Below, one piece after another: positions 35,259-43,599 of a stretch of 64,000 bases of DNA; the stretch's first letter is position 1, and each line of letters opens with the position of its first letter. Origin of the DNA: Bradyrhizobium paxllaeri (GTDB lineage Bacteria > Pseudomonadota > Alphaproteobacteria > Rhizobiales > Xanthobacteraceae); contig NZ_CP042968.1 of assembly GCF_001693515.2 (NCBI RefSeq), forward strand, positions 2,046,001 to 2,110,000, in the 5' to 3' direction. The translations under genes and the position numbers were made by a program. The notes under the pieces were generated by a model. It had not been told where the DNA came from. It searched no databases and worked only from the letters and a program-made list of their open reading frames with translations.

Positions 35259-36461
35259 ATGCGACGGAGACACTTACTGGGCGCGGGGCTGGCGATCGCG
35301 GTCGCCGGCATGGCGGGCAGCGCCATGGCACAAAGCGAAATCAAGATCGGCGAGATCAACAGCTATTCGCTGTTGCCGGCCTTCACCGAGCCCTATCGCA
35401 AGGGCTGGCAGCTCGCGGTCGAGGAGATCAATGCGGCGGGCGGCATCAACGGCAAGAAGCTCGTCGTCGTCTCCAAGGACGACGGCGGCAAGCCGGCGGA
35501 TGCGACGACGGCGGCCAACGAGCTCGTGTCGAGCGAGAACGTCGCGATGCTGACGGGCACGTTCCTGTCCAATATCGGTCTCGCCGTCTCCGACTTCGCC
35601 AATCAGAAGAAGGTGTTCTTCCTGGCGGCGGAGCCTTTGACCGACGCCATCACCTGGTCGAAGGGCAACCGCTATACCTTCCGCCTGCGTCCCTCCAACT
35701 ACATGCAGGCGGCGATGCTGGTGGAAGAGGCCGCCAAACTGCCGGCCAAGCGTTGGGCGACGATTGCGCCGAACTATGAATACGGCCAGTCGGCGGTCGC
35801 GGTGTTCAAGAAGCTGATGTCGGAAAAGCGGCCGGACATCCAGTGGGTCGACGAGCAGTGGCCGCCGCAAGGCAAGATCGACGCCGGTCCGGTCGTGCAG
35901 GCGGTTGCCGCTGCCAATCCGGAAGCCATCCTCAACGTCACTTTCGGCGCCGATTTGGTAAAGCTTGTGCGCGAAGGCAATACCCGCGGCCTGTTCAAGA
36001 ACCGCTCGGTGGTCTCCTTCCTGACCGGCGAGCCGGAATATCTCGATCCGCTGAAGGATGAGACGCCGGAAGGTTGGATCGTCACGGGATATCCTTGGTA
36101 CGACATCAAGACGCCGGATCACGACAAGTTCCTGAAGGCGTATCAGGCTAAGTTCAATGACTATCCGCGGCTCGGCTCGATCGTCGGCTACCAGACCATC
36201 AAGGCGGCCGCCGCGATCCTGGCCAAGGCCAATTCGACCGATCCGGAGAAGCTGATCGCGGCGACTGAAGGCCTGTCGATGCCGTCGCCATTCGGCGAAA
36301 TCACCTTCCGCAAGATCGACCATCAGTCGACGCTCGGCGCCTTTGTCGGCAAGACCGCGCTGAAGGACGGCAAGGGCGTGATGGTTGGTTCGGTCTATCG
36401 CAAGGGCGCGGATTATCTCCCGAGCGATGCCGAAGTGGCCAAGCTGCGTCCGAAGGATTGA
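35259..36461 (+). CDS. ABC transporter substrate-binding protein (LivK-type) of the nicotinate-linked transporter
   Basis: The 400-residue protein starts at the ATG at 35259, five nt after GGAGG. The signal sequence is MRRRHLLGAGLAIAVAG...AMAQ, with a short basic region. The mature protein starts 'SEIKIGEINSYSLLPAFTEPYRKGWQLAVEEINAAGGINGKK', a Peripla_BP_6 pattern, and later has 'FRLRPSNYMQAAML'. It should capture the substrate in the periplasm for the permease and ATPases encoded 250 bp downstream. Co-location with hnr suggests nicotinate, 6-hydroxynicotinate or a related ring acid rather than an aliphatic amino acid; this is inference. Confidence 0.87.
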   Translation: MRRRHLLGAGLAIAVAGMAGSAMAQSEIKIGEINSYSLLPAFTEPYRKGWQLAVEEINAAGGINGKKLVVVSKDDGGKPADATTAANELVSSENVAMLTGTFLSNIGLAVSDFANQKKVFFLAAEPLTDAITWSKGNRYTFRLRPSNYMQAAMLVEEAAKLPAKRWATIAPNYEYGQSAVAVFKKLMSEKRPDIQWVDEQWPPQGKIDAGPVVQAVAAANPEAILNVTFGADLVKLVREGNTRGLFKNRSVVSFLTGEPEYLDPLKDETPEGWIVTGYPWYDIKTPDHDKFLKAYQAKFNDYPRLGSIVGYQTIKAAAAILAKANSTDPEKLIAATEGLSMPSPFGEITFRKIDHQSTLGAFVGKTALKDGKGVMVGSVYRKGADYLPSDAEVAKLRPKD

Positions 36462-36490
36462 CGAACCTTGCGGGAGAGGGGCTCTGTCAC

Positions 36491-36622
36491 TCCCTCTCCC
36501 GTTCTTGCGGGGAGAGGGTTGGGGTGAGGGGCTCTCTCCGCAAGTTGCGCAAGTTGACGGACCTGTACCCCCTCACCCGGATCGCAAGGGCGATCCGACC
36601 TCCCCCCGCAAGCGGGAGAGGT
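36491..36622. repeat. Intergenic palindromic repeat, CTCTCCCGC family, copy 2
   Basis: The left arm has TCCCTCTCCCG...GGGGTGAGGGG and the right arm CCCCTCACCCGGATCGC...CCCCCGCAAGCGGGAGAGG, related to the copy at 23195-23314. It lies inside the transport operon between the binding-protein and permease genes, where a hairpin could set up differential mRNA stability (more binding protein than permease). Confidence 0.75.
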
Positions 36623-36635
36623 AAAGACCGAAGCC

Positions 36636-36679
36636 CCTCATCCTGAGGGAGGCGCGAAGCGCCGTCTCGAAGGATGAAG
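36636..36679. repeat. Short palindromic repeat, TCATCCT/AGGATGA
   Basis: Arms CCTCATCCT and AGGATGAAGG flank a GGCGCGAAGCGCC mini-hairpin. It directly follows the previous repeat and precedes the permease start by about 30 bp. Confidence 0.6.
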
Positions 36680-36710
36680 GCCCCGATATTTCACCAACGC
36701 CGGACCGCCC

Positions 36711-38600
36711 ATGGCCTTCTATTTCGTTCAGTTCCTGACCGGCCTCGCCAGCGCGGCGTCGCTGTTCCTGGTCGCGTCGGGCCTGTCGATCATTTTCGGC
36801 GTGACGCGGATCGTGAACTTTGCGCACGGTGCGTTCTACATGCTCGGCGCCTATGTCGCGTTCACGCTGACCGAGCGCTTCTCCGGCGCGCTCGGGTTCT
36901 GGGGAGGCATCGTTGTTGCGGCGCTGGTCGTAGCCGTCGTCGGTGTGCTGGTTGAGATGGTGCTGCTGCGGCGGATCTATCACGCGCCGGAGCTGTTCCA
37001 GTTGCTGGCGACGTTCGGCCTCACTCTGATGGTTCAGGATATCGTGGTGATGATCTGGGGGCCGGACGATCTGCTCGGCCGCCGCGCGCCCGGCTTCAGG
37101 GGCGCGGTCGATTTCTTCGGCCAGAACATCCCGAGCTATGACCTGTTCCTGATCGGGCTCAGCCCGGTCGTGCTCGGCATTCTCTGGCTGTTGTTCCAGC
37201 GCACGCGCTGGGGCGTGCTGGTGCGCGCGGCGACGCAGGACCGCGACATGGTGGCGGCGCTCGGCGTCAATCAGAAATGGCTGTTCACCAGCGTGTTTGC
37301 GCTCGGCGTGTTTCTCGCAGCGCTCGGCGGCGCGCTGCAGATCCCGCGCGATGCCGTGCATCATGCGCTCGACCTGCGCATCATCGTCGAAGTGTTCGTG
37401 GTGGTGGTGATCGGCGGGCTCGGCAGCATCATTGGCGCCTTCGTCGCCGCCGTGCTGGTGTCCGAGCTCAACGCGTTCGGCATCCTCATTTTCCCGAAGA
37501 TCTCCATCATCCTGGTGTTCCTGGTGATGGCGGTCGTGCTGATCGTGCGTCCCTGGGGCCTGTTCGGCAAGCCAGAGGCCGCTGCACGCCGTACGCCGGG
37601 GCTGACCGTCAACCCGTGGCGGCCGCTGACCTCGGCGGAGCGGCTGATGTCGGTCGGCGCGCTGGCGCTCGCGGCCATGCTGCCGCTGTTCGCCGGCAAT
37701 TACGCGCTCACCGTCGGCTCGGAAATCGCGATCTTCGTGATCTTCGCCGCCAGTCTGCATTTCCTGATGTCGGTCGGCGGGCTGGCCTCGTTCGGCCACG
37801 CCGCCTATTTCGGGCTCGGCGCCTATGGCGTCGCGTTCCTTGCCAAGGCGGCGGGACTGCCGATGATCATCTCGCTGCTGCTGGGCCCGGTGCTGGGATT
37901 GTTGGGCGCAGCCGTGTTCGGCTTCTTCGCCGTGCAACTCTCCGGCGTCTATTTCGCCATGCTGACGCTGGCCTTTGCGCAGATCGTCTGGTCGATCGCG
38001 TTCCAGTGGGTCTCAGTAACTGGCGGCGACAACGGCATTCTGGGTGTCTGGCCGGACAAGTGGGCCGCGGGCCCGGCCGCATTCTATTGGCTGTCGCTTG
38101 CAATCGCAGCAGTCGCCGTCACCGTGCTGCGGGTGATCGTATTCTCGCCGTTCGGCTTTGCGCTGCGCGCGACGCGAGATTCGCCGCTGCGCAGTGAAGC
38201 GATCGGTATCAACGGCAAGCGCGTGCAATGGACGGCCTTCGTCATAGCAGGCACGGTCGCGGGCATCGGCGGCGCGTTGTTCGCCTATCTGAAGGGGAGT
38301 GTCTTCCCCGATAGCCTCGGCATCTCGCTGTCGGTCGACGCACTGGTGATGGTGCTGCTCGGCGGCGTCGAGACGGTTTCCGGCGCGGTCATCGGCGCCA
38401 TCGTGTTCAAGGCGGCGAATATCTGGCTGGTCAGCCAGACCGATCTCTCGAAACTGGTACTGGGCGGCTTCATCGTGTTGATGGTGGTGGCATTCCCGAA
38501 GGGCATCGTCGGCACGCTGGAGACGATCTGGAATCGCCGGCGGTCCACCGAAGACAAGAAATCCGCGCTCGCCACCTCCCGCGTGGAGGTAGCCGAATGA
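36711..38600 (+). CDS. Fused LivH-LivM-type ABC transporter permease
   Basis: The 629-residue polytopic protein combines two permease halves usually encoded separately. The first (about 1-290) starts 'FVQFLTGLASAASLFLVASGLSIIFGVTRIVNFAHG', with GLSI..GV..ivNfAHG typical of LivH. The second (about 310-610) has 'ASLHFLMSVGGLASFGHAAYFGLGAYGVAFL', typical of LivM (GxxSlGHaaffgiGAY). Both carry the EAA-like loop for ATPase contact ('VRAATQDRDMVAALGVN' and 'LRATRDSPLRSEAIGIN'). It forms the inner-membrane channel. The stop overlaps the start of the LivG-like gene by 4 bp. Fusion may fix 1:1 stoichiometry. Confidence 0.92.
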   Translation: MAFYFVQFLTGLASAASLFLVASGLSIIFGVTRIVNFAHGAFYMLGAYVAFTLTERFSGALGFWGGIVVAALVVAVVGVLVEMVLLRRIYHAPELFQLLATFGLTLMVQDIVVMIWGPDDLLGRRAPGFRGAVDFFGQNIPSYDLFLIGLSPVVLGILWLLFQRTRWGVLVRAATQDRDMVAALGVNQKWLFTSVFALGVFLAALGGALQIPRDAVHHALDLRIIVEVFVVVVIGGLGSIIGAFVAAVLVSELNAFGILIFPKISIILVFLVMAVVLIVRPWGLFGKPEAAARRTPGLTVNPWRPLTSAERLMSVGALALAAMLPLFAGNYALTVGSEIAIFVIFAASLHFLMSVGGLASFGHAAYFGLGAYGVAFLAKAAGLPMIISLLLGPVLGLLGAAVFGFFAVQLSGVYFAMLTLAFAQIVWSIAFQWVSVTGGDNGILGVWPDKWAAGPAAFYWLSLAIAAVAVTVLRVIVFSPFGFALRATRDSPLRSEAIGINGKRVQWTAFVIAGTVAGIGGALFAYLKGSVFPDSLGISLSVDALVMVLLGGVETVSGAVIGAIVFKAANIWLVSQTDLSKLVLGGFIVLMVVAFPKGIVGTLETIWNRRRSTEDKKSALATSRVEVAE

Positions 38601-39388
38601 GCATGGTTCCGACATTGCTGAAGGTCGAAGCCTTGAGCAAATCCTATGGCGGCGTCCATGCCGTGCGCGCGGTGTCGTTCGAGTTGCGCGCCGGTGAAAT
38701 CCTGGCGCTGATCGGGCCCAACGGCGCCGGCAAAAGCACCTGCTTCGACATGCTCAACGGCCAGAACACGCCGGACAGCGGCCGCATCACCCTCTTGGGC
38801 GAGGACACGATCGGCCGCAAGCCGCGCGCGATCTGGCGGCTCGGCGTCGGGCGCACGTTTCAGATCACCGCGACGTTCCCGACCATGACCGTGCGCGAGA
38901 ATGTGCAGGTGGCGCTGGTGTCGTATGGCAGGCAACTGTTCAATCTCTGGGGCTCGACCGCGCAGTTCGCGCGCGATGAGGCGGGACGGCTGCTCGATCT
39001 CGTCGGCATGGGCGGCTATGCCGAGCGCCCGTGCGGGGAACTCGCCTATGGCGATCTCAAGCGGCTGGAGCTTGCGATCGCGCTCGCCAACCAGCCCCGG
39101 CTATTGCTGATGGACGAGCCGACCGCCGGCATGGCGCCGCGCGAGCGGATCGAACTGATGCGGCTCACCGCACGCATCGCCCGCGAACAGTCGATCGGCG
39201 TGCTCTTCACCGAGCACGACATGGACGTGGTGTTCGAACATGCCGATCGCATCCTCGTCCTGAACCGCGGCAGCCTGATCGCCGAGGGCTCGCCCGAGGA
39301 AGTTCGCGGCAACCCGCAGGTGCGTGCGATCTATCTCGGCGAGGGCCTGGTCTACGACGCGCGTCATCGCGAGGGAGCCGGCGCATGA
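38597..39388 (+). CDS. ABC transporter ATP-binding protein (LivG-type)
   Basis: The 263-residue ATPase has Walker A GPNGAGKST at 40-48, a signature-like segment 'ELAYGDLKRLELAIALANQPRLLLMDEP' combining the variant signature (YGDLKR) and Walker B (LLLMDEP), and the switch His in FTEHDMDVVFEHADR. The LivG branch is indicated by the 'GRTFQITATFPTMTVRENV' segment and the C-terminal 'VRAIYLGEG'. It overlaps the permease gene by 4 bp and the LivF-type gene by 4 bp (ATGA), so the three are coupled. It powers uptake by the transporter. Confidence 0.92.
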   Translation: MSMVPTLLKVEALSKSYGGVHAVRAVSFELRAGEILALIGPNGAGKSTCFDMLNGQNTPDSGRITLLGEDTIGRKPRAIWRLGVGRTFQITATFPTMTVRENVQVALVSYGRQLFNLWGSTAQFARDEAGRLLDLVGMGGYAERPCGELAYGDLKRLELAIALANQPRLLLMDEPTAGMAPRERIELMRLTARIAREQSIGVLFTEHDMDVVFEHADRILVLNRGSLIAEGSPEEVRGNPQVRAIYLGEGLVYDARHREGAGA

Positions 39389-40089
39389 AATTGCAGGTCG
39401 CCGATCTCAACAGCTTTTACGGCCCGGCGCATATCCTGTTCGATATCGCGCTCGAGGTCGGCGAGGGCGAAGTGGTAGCTTTGCTCGGGCGCAACGGCGC
39501 CGGCAAGTCGACCACCTTCCGTTCCATTGTCGGGCTGGTCGAGAACCGCTCGGGCCGGATCATGTTCGAAGGCAAGGACGTCTCGCGCGAGCCGACGCAT
39601 GCGATCGTGCGCGGCGGGCTCGGTTACGTGCCGGAAGAGCGCCGCATCTTCACGGACCTGACGGTCGATGAAAATCTCGAAGTCGGCCGCCAGCCGAAAC
39701 GGCCGAATGCACCATACTGGACGCGTGAAAAACTGTTCACGTTGTTTCCGAATCTCGGCGAGATGCGCAACCGCCCGGGCGGGCGCATGAGCGGCGGCGA
39801 GCAGCAGATGCTGACCATCGCGCGAACGCTGATGGGCAATCCGTCGCTGGTGCTGCTCGACGAGCCCTCGGAAGGCCTGTCGCCGAAAATCGTCGAGCAG
39901 ATGGTCGACGCCATTTTGGCAATGAAGAAAGAGGGCGTCAGCATCGTGGTATCCGAGCAGAACCTGCATTTCGCGCGGCTGATTTCGGACCGCGCCTATA
40001 TCATCGAACGCGGCAAGATCTGCTTCGGCGGCACGATGGCTGAACTCGACGCGCGGCCCGACATCCGCGACGCGCATTTGTCGTTGTGA
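39385..40089 (+). CDS. ABC transporter ATP-binding protein (LivF-type)
   Basis: The 234-residue ATPase starts at the ATG overlapping the previous stop (ATGA). It begins 'LQVADLNSFYGPAHILFDIALEVGEGEVVALLGRNGAGKSTT' with Walker A GRNGAGKST, followed by 'LGYVPEERRIFTDLTVDENL' characteristic of LivF, the signature MSGGEQQ, and Walker B VLLLDEPSEGL. It forms the second nucleotide-binding subunit of the Liv-type importer. The MarR regulator gene follows after 28 bp. Confidence 0.93.
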   Translation: MKLQVADLNSFYGPAHILFDIALEVGEGEVVALLGRNGAGKSTTFRSIVGLVENRSGRIMFEGKDVSREPTHAIVRGGLGYVPEERRIFTDLTVDENLEVGRQPKRPNAPYWTREKLFTLFPNLGEMRNRPGGRMSGGEQQMLTIARTLMGNPSLVLLDEPSEGLSPKIVEQMVDAILAMKKEGVSIVVSEQNLHFARLISDRAYIIERGKICFGGTMAELDARPDIRDAHLSL

Positions 40090-40117
40090 TCGGCGAAGGA
40101 AAGGGCGGGGGAGGCAG

Positions 40118-40573
40118 ATGGGAAGGAGTGTTTCGCCGAAACGGGCCGTCAAGCCGGCGCGGCCGTCCTATATTCTCGACGAGCAGATCGGCTTCGTCCT
40201 GCGCCAGGTCTGGCAGCGCCATGCCACCATCTTCGCCCGCGAGATCGGCATCAATCTGACGCCGACGCAATGGGCGGCCGTCTCGAAGCTCGTCGAGACC
40301 GGGCCGTGCTCGCAGAATCTACTTGGACGATTGACGGCGATGGATGTCGCGACCATCAAGGGCGTGATCGACCGCCTCACCGCGCGGGGCCTGACCGAGA
40401 CCAGCCCGGACCCCGAGGACGGCCGCCGCCTGCTCGTGAGCCTCACGCGTGCCGGCCAGCAACTGGCGGAGAAGGCCGCGCCGAACGCGCTGGCGATCTC
40501 CAGGGAAACGCTGGCGCCGCTGGACGCCAAGGAGCGCGAGACGCTGATTGCGCTGCTCGACAGACTGCGTTGA
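40118..40573 (+). CDS. MarR family transcriptional regulator, likely controlling the nicotinate-linked genes
   Basis: The 151-residue protein has the MarR winged-helix layout: helix 1 'LDEQIGFVLRQVWQRHATIFARE', helix-turn-helix 'GPCSQNLLGRLTAMDVATIKGVIDRLTARGLTE', wing 'SPDPEDGRRLLVSLT', and the C-terminal dimer helix. It is the last gene of the hnr-transport operon. P. putida controls nicotinate degradation with a MarR protein (NicR) that senses 6-hydroxynicotinate, so a similar role here is reasonable. The best operator candidates are the GTATAC/GTGTAC-centred palindromes at 32051, 32206 and 53654-53680. This link is inference; no binding data can be seen. Confidence 0.85.
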   Translation: MGRSVSPKRAVKPARPSYILDEQIGFVLRQVWQRHATIFAREIGINLTPTQWAAVSKLVETGPCSQNLLGRLTAMDVATIKGVIDRLTARGLTETSPDPEDGRRLLVSLTRAGQQLAEKAAPNALAISRETLAPLDAKERETLIALLDRLR

Positions 40574-40852
40574 GGGCCGGGCGTATACTCATAAAGCCTG
40601 CGCCTGCATCGCTGATAAAGAGCACCTTGTAGTTTGTCATCATCGCTAGCTCAGCAGTGTACCGCCATCCTTTTCGGCCAAGTCGACCTTTGCTCCGCCT
40701 TTGGCGAAGCCAGCGACGCCGCCGGAGAATGACCGCCAGTTCGCAGTTTTTGCTGGCTTGTAAAGTCGCTGAAGGACGCGCAGTCTAGTCTGCGTGGGGC
40801 CCCTCCCGGCAGTCTGGGCCTGATGATGCTCTCGATTGCGCGGCATCAAATC

Positions 40853-41194
40853 ATGATTCAGAACGGACTTTATCTAGCTGAGACAAGGTTTCTGGACGGC
40901 GTGGAAGCCTACAACCGACATGTCATGGTGCTGCACGATGGCACGATGCACGGAGGCGGAGGATTCTACTATACCGTCGGAAGCTACACCTGTTCTGGCG
41001 GCAAGTGGAAAGGTGAAATGACGAGCCGAGAGCATTCACCTATTTCTGGTACGTATCCATGGGCACGAAAGGTTCTTACCATTGGATTTACCGGGACCTA
41101 TTGGGATGACGGTGCCGAGTTCGAAGCCACGGCACTAGCTGGCAAGCAATCCTTTCGATTCAAATCCGTCTACCGGTTGCTCTTCGCAGGTTGA
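40853..41194 (+). CDS. GrlR-like small regulatory-type protein
   Basis: The 113-residue product begins IQNGLYLAETRFLDG and contains alternating short beta strands with 'MVLHDGTMHGGGGFYYTVGSYTCSGGKWKGEM' and 'LTIGFTGTYWDDGAEFEATALAG'. This pattern (G-x-Y-x-v-x-f ... l-x-x-G-x-i-x-G-G-D/G-x-x-x-x-Y-x-G-x-Y) matches the GrlR/T3SS negative-regulator family, which folds as a beta barrel and is found singly in many rhizobia. No GrlA partner or type III secretion gene is in the window. The start is uncertain: ATG 40853 fits the family, ATG 40823 or 40826 would add 9-10 residues, and no clear ribosome site precedes any. Base composition is less GC-rich than the neighbours. Confidence 0.55.
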   Translation: MIQNGLYLAETRFLDGVEAYNRHVMVLHDGTMHGGGGFYYTVGSYTCSGGKWKGEMTSREHSPISGTYPWARKVLTIGFTGTYWDDGAEFEATALAGKQSFRFKSVYRLLFAG

Positions 41195-41317
41195 AAGAGT
41201 TGCAACGTGGAGGCCTTTAAGTGGCCGCTACGGGTCAAAACCGGTGCTACACCTGATTGAGGAGAATTTCTGCTTAAGACCCCCAGAGCCGACGTCTGAC
41301 CTCTATGAGTACACGTC

Positions 41318-42022
41318 CTAAACCAGGCTGAGCGCCAGCGCGATTGCGCCCACCAGAACAAGGCTGACCGCCCAGACCGTATCCAGGTTGAACCAGCTCT
41401 GCGAGATGAATTTGAGGCCGAGATAGCGATAGGCAAGCCAGGCGCAACATCCGCCGGCGGCGACCATCGCAGCGGCGTGGACGGTGGCAACCAGAACGGC
41501 CATGCCGAGATTTGTGTTAATGAGGGCGCCCGCGGCGGCGTGGCCGCTGTCGAGCTCGGCTTCGCGGCAGAGCCCGAGATAGATCGGCACCAGCATCAGC
41601 GCCGCGCCGTGCGCAAGCGCTACCGCAAACGACCACAGCGCCAATTGTGCCGGCGATATCCGCGCCAAAACCCTTGGATGGCGCCGGTTGGCCAGCCGGA
41701 ACAGACCGAAGCCGACGACGAGGAGGCTGGCGCCGATCTGGATTGTCCGCTGCCATTCGACGACGGCGACGAGCAGTGCGAAGGGAAGGAGCACGAGCAG
41801 CATCGCGAGCAGATGGCCGGCCGTGAGCGGCCCAAGCGCGGCCACCAGCGCCCGCGGACTCTTCTCCATCAATCCAGCCGAAACGGCGAGCGGCCATCCC
41901 ATACCGGGGTTGACGCCGTGATAGAGGCCGCTCGCGATCACCGCCAGCCAGAGCGAGGCGAGTGTCCAGTCTCCTGCGCTCAATTTCAGACCGACGGATA
42001 GCAGAACGAATCCGTCGAGCAA
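41318..42022 (-). CDS. Multi-pass membrane protein, function unknown
   Basis: The 234-residue protein has six or seven hydrophobic helices. Helix 2 contains 'GLYHGVNPGMGWPLAVSAGL' and helix 3 'GPLTAGHLLAM', so histidines and glycines lie inside the membrane, reminiscent of NicO/RcnA- or UreH-type metal transporters ('HAlDPGH'), though the match is not exact. I infer a small-molecule or metal exporter. It starts with TTG at 42022 and overlaps the end of the SBP56 gene by 37 bp, so they are co-transcribed and the function may relate to methanethiol, selenium or copper. No alternative ATG precedes the first helices. Confidence 0.6.
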   Translation of the reverse strand: MLDGFVLLSVGLKLSAGDWTLASLWLAVIASGLYHGVNPGMGWPLAVSAGLMEKSPRALVAALGPLTAGHLLAMLLVLLPFALLVAVVEWQRTIQIGASLLVVGFGLFRLANRRHPRVLARISPAQLALWSFAVALAHGAALMLVPIYLGLCREAELDSGHAAAGALINTNLGMAVLVATVHAAAMVAAGGCCAWLAYRYLGLKFISQSWFNLDTVWAVSLVLVGAIALALSLV

Positions 42023-43386
42023 TCGCCGCCATCGAGCCGGACCTGATGTGAGCGGTAACCGTCGGGGAAATTCACCCAGTAATCCCCAGCCAGTTCGAGG
42101 CCGCCGTCCGGCTTCGCGTTGGCCATCACCATGGCTCCCGGGACACCATCGGGATAGAACTGATTGTCCCAGGTCGAGTAGAGCGAGTTGGTCCAGTACA
42201 CCCGCTTGCCGTCGCGGCTGATCTCGACCATCTGCGGACCGCCGGCAAAGGCCTTGCCGTTCGGGTGCTTCGTGCGGCGCGCAATGCCGCCAATGTGCAC
42301 CGAGCCGGCCAGCTTCGGCTTTCGCGGCTCCCGGACATCATACTGACGCATCTCGCCGGTGCCCCAGCAGGCGACGTAGAGGAACTTGTCATCCATCGAC
42401 AGGTCGATGTCGGATACCAGCGGCGGCACGGCGCCGAACCCCTGCAGCAGCGGCGGCAGTTGCTCCTTCGCCGCGGGCTCGGGCGGGATCGTCGCGGTTT
42501 TCTCGATATGAAACTTGCCGCCCTCGCGCCACCAGGTCCAGATCGAGCCTTCGAGGTTGGTGGTGTCGACCACGACGCCGAGGAAGCCGTATTCCCTGAT
42601 AGGATCGTGCGCAGGACGCACTTCCAGCGCCATCTGATGGTTGGCGCCGAGATCGATGGTCTGCACATTGCGACGGGCGCGCAGATCCCAGAAATGAATC
42701 CGGTGGCCGTATTTGTTGGAGAGCAGATCTTCCGGCACGATGCCGTTCTCGAACTGCGGCGGCAGCGCCCATTCGCTCGTCACCATGTAATCGCGCGGCA
42801 GGTTCCACCAGAAATCATAATGCAATGTTTGCGGCCCGCGATCGAGCTCCCAGCGGCCGAGCACCTCGAACGTCTCGCAATCCATGATGAAGACGCCGGG
42901 CGGTCCGTCGGTGCCGTTCTTGCCGCCGCCGCCGAGTGTTGAGATGTAAATGCCTTCCGGCCCGCAATGAACGGTGTGGGGCCGCGAGTAACCGGTCTTC
43001 CTGAATATCTCTTCAGGCTCGATGATCTTGTGGATCGCCGCCTTGGTGGGATCCGGCTTGGTATCGACGATGTAGATGCGGGACGAGCGCATGCCGGGAA
43101 TGATGAGATAGCGGCGCTCGAGGAAGGCGTGTCCGGTCAGCGGCGAGAGCGATGACGAGCAGGCGTTCCAACCGAAATGGTGAAACTCGTCGCCCTTGTT
43201 GGGCATCGTCACGGTATGAACGATCTGGCCGTAGCTCGACGAGCCAGGCTTGACGTCGATCACGGCAAGCGCATCCGGTTTTGAGAAGTCCGGGCTGAGC
43301 AGCACGGTATAGGCGAAGCTCTCCGGCGGAGCTTCCATGGCAAGCTTTGGCGAAGCGTGAAACGTGGGATCGGGCCGAATATTCAT
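41986..43386 (-). CDS. Selenium-binding protein 56 family (methanethiol oxidase-like)
   Basis: From the ATG at 43386, with AGGGAGG six nt upstream, the protein has 466 residues. It shows SBP56 beta-propeller blocks 'YTVLLSPDFSKPDALAVIDV', 'DEFHHFGWNACSSSLS', 'RPHTVHCGPEGIYISTLG', 'LHYDFWWNLPRDYMVTSEW', 'KYGHRIHFWDLRARR' and 'SMDDKFLYVACWGTGEMRQYDV'. Bacterial members oxidise methanethiol to formaldehyde, H2O2 and sulfide with copper. The usual C-S-S-C motif here reads C76-S-S-S79, so the second cysteine is missing while the first remains. Histidine-rich metal positions are kept. No secretion signal is seen. It is co-transcribed with a membrane protein. Confidence 0.9.
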   Translation of the reverse strand: MNIRPDPTFHASPKLAMEAPPESFAYTVLLSPDFSKPDALAVIDVKPGSSSYGQIVHTVTMPNKGDEFHHFGWNACSSSLSPLTGHAFLERRYLIIPGMRSSRIYIVDTKPDPTKAAIHKIIEPEEIFRKTGYSRPHTVHCGPEGIYISTLGGGGKNGTDGPPGVFIMDCETFEVLGRWELDRGPQTLHYDFWWNLPRDYMVTSEWALPPQFENGIVPEDLLSNKYGHRIHFWDLRARRNVQTIDLGANHQMALEVRPAHDPIREYGFLGVVVDTTNLEGSIWTWWREGGKFHIEKTATIPPEPAAKEQLPPLLQGFGAVPPLVSDIDLSMDDKFLYVACWGTGEMRQYDVREPRKPKLAGSVHIGGIARRTKHPNGKAFAGGPQMVEISRDGKRVYWTNSLYSTWDNQFYPDGVPGAMVMANAKPDGGLELAGDYWVNFPDGYRSHQVRLDGGDCSTDSFCYPSV

Positions 43387-43599
43387 CGTACTGCCTCCCT
43401 GTTTGCCTCGATGGTCAGCGACACGGCTCAGCGGCACGCAGCAGCAAGAAATCACCCGGCTCGTAGAGTTCCTCTCGCGAGCGCCGCCGGCCGGGGGTTG
43501 CGCCACCGACAATACACCGCAATAGGGTCGGCGAAAATAACGATGGTGCTACCGGTTCGGCTGCGGCACGCGCTGCCGGCCCTTGAAATCACAGACGTA

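Noticed and set aside
36573..37937. A 454-codon - strand frame with a Q/H/R-rich product
   Set aside because: Antisense to the LivHM permease gene; low-complexity composition and no motif.
40574..40852. Short open frames before the GrlR-like gene
   Set aside because: No ribosome binding site, no recognisable motif, and frames overlap on both strands without support.
41318..42022. Confident call as a nickel/cobalt exporter
   Set aside because: The HGVNPGMG and GHLL segments only loosely resemble NicO/RcnA motifs, so it is left as an unknown membrane protein.
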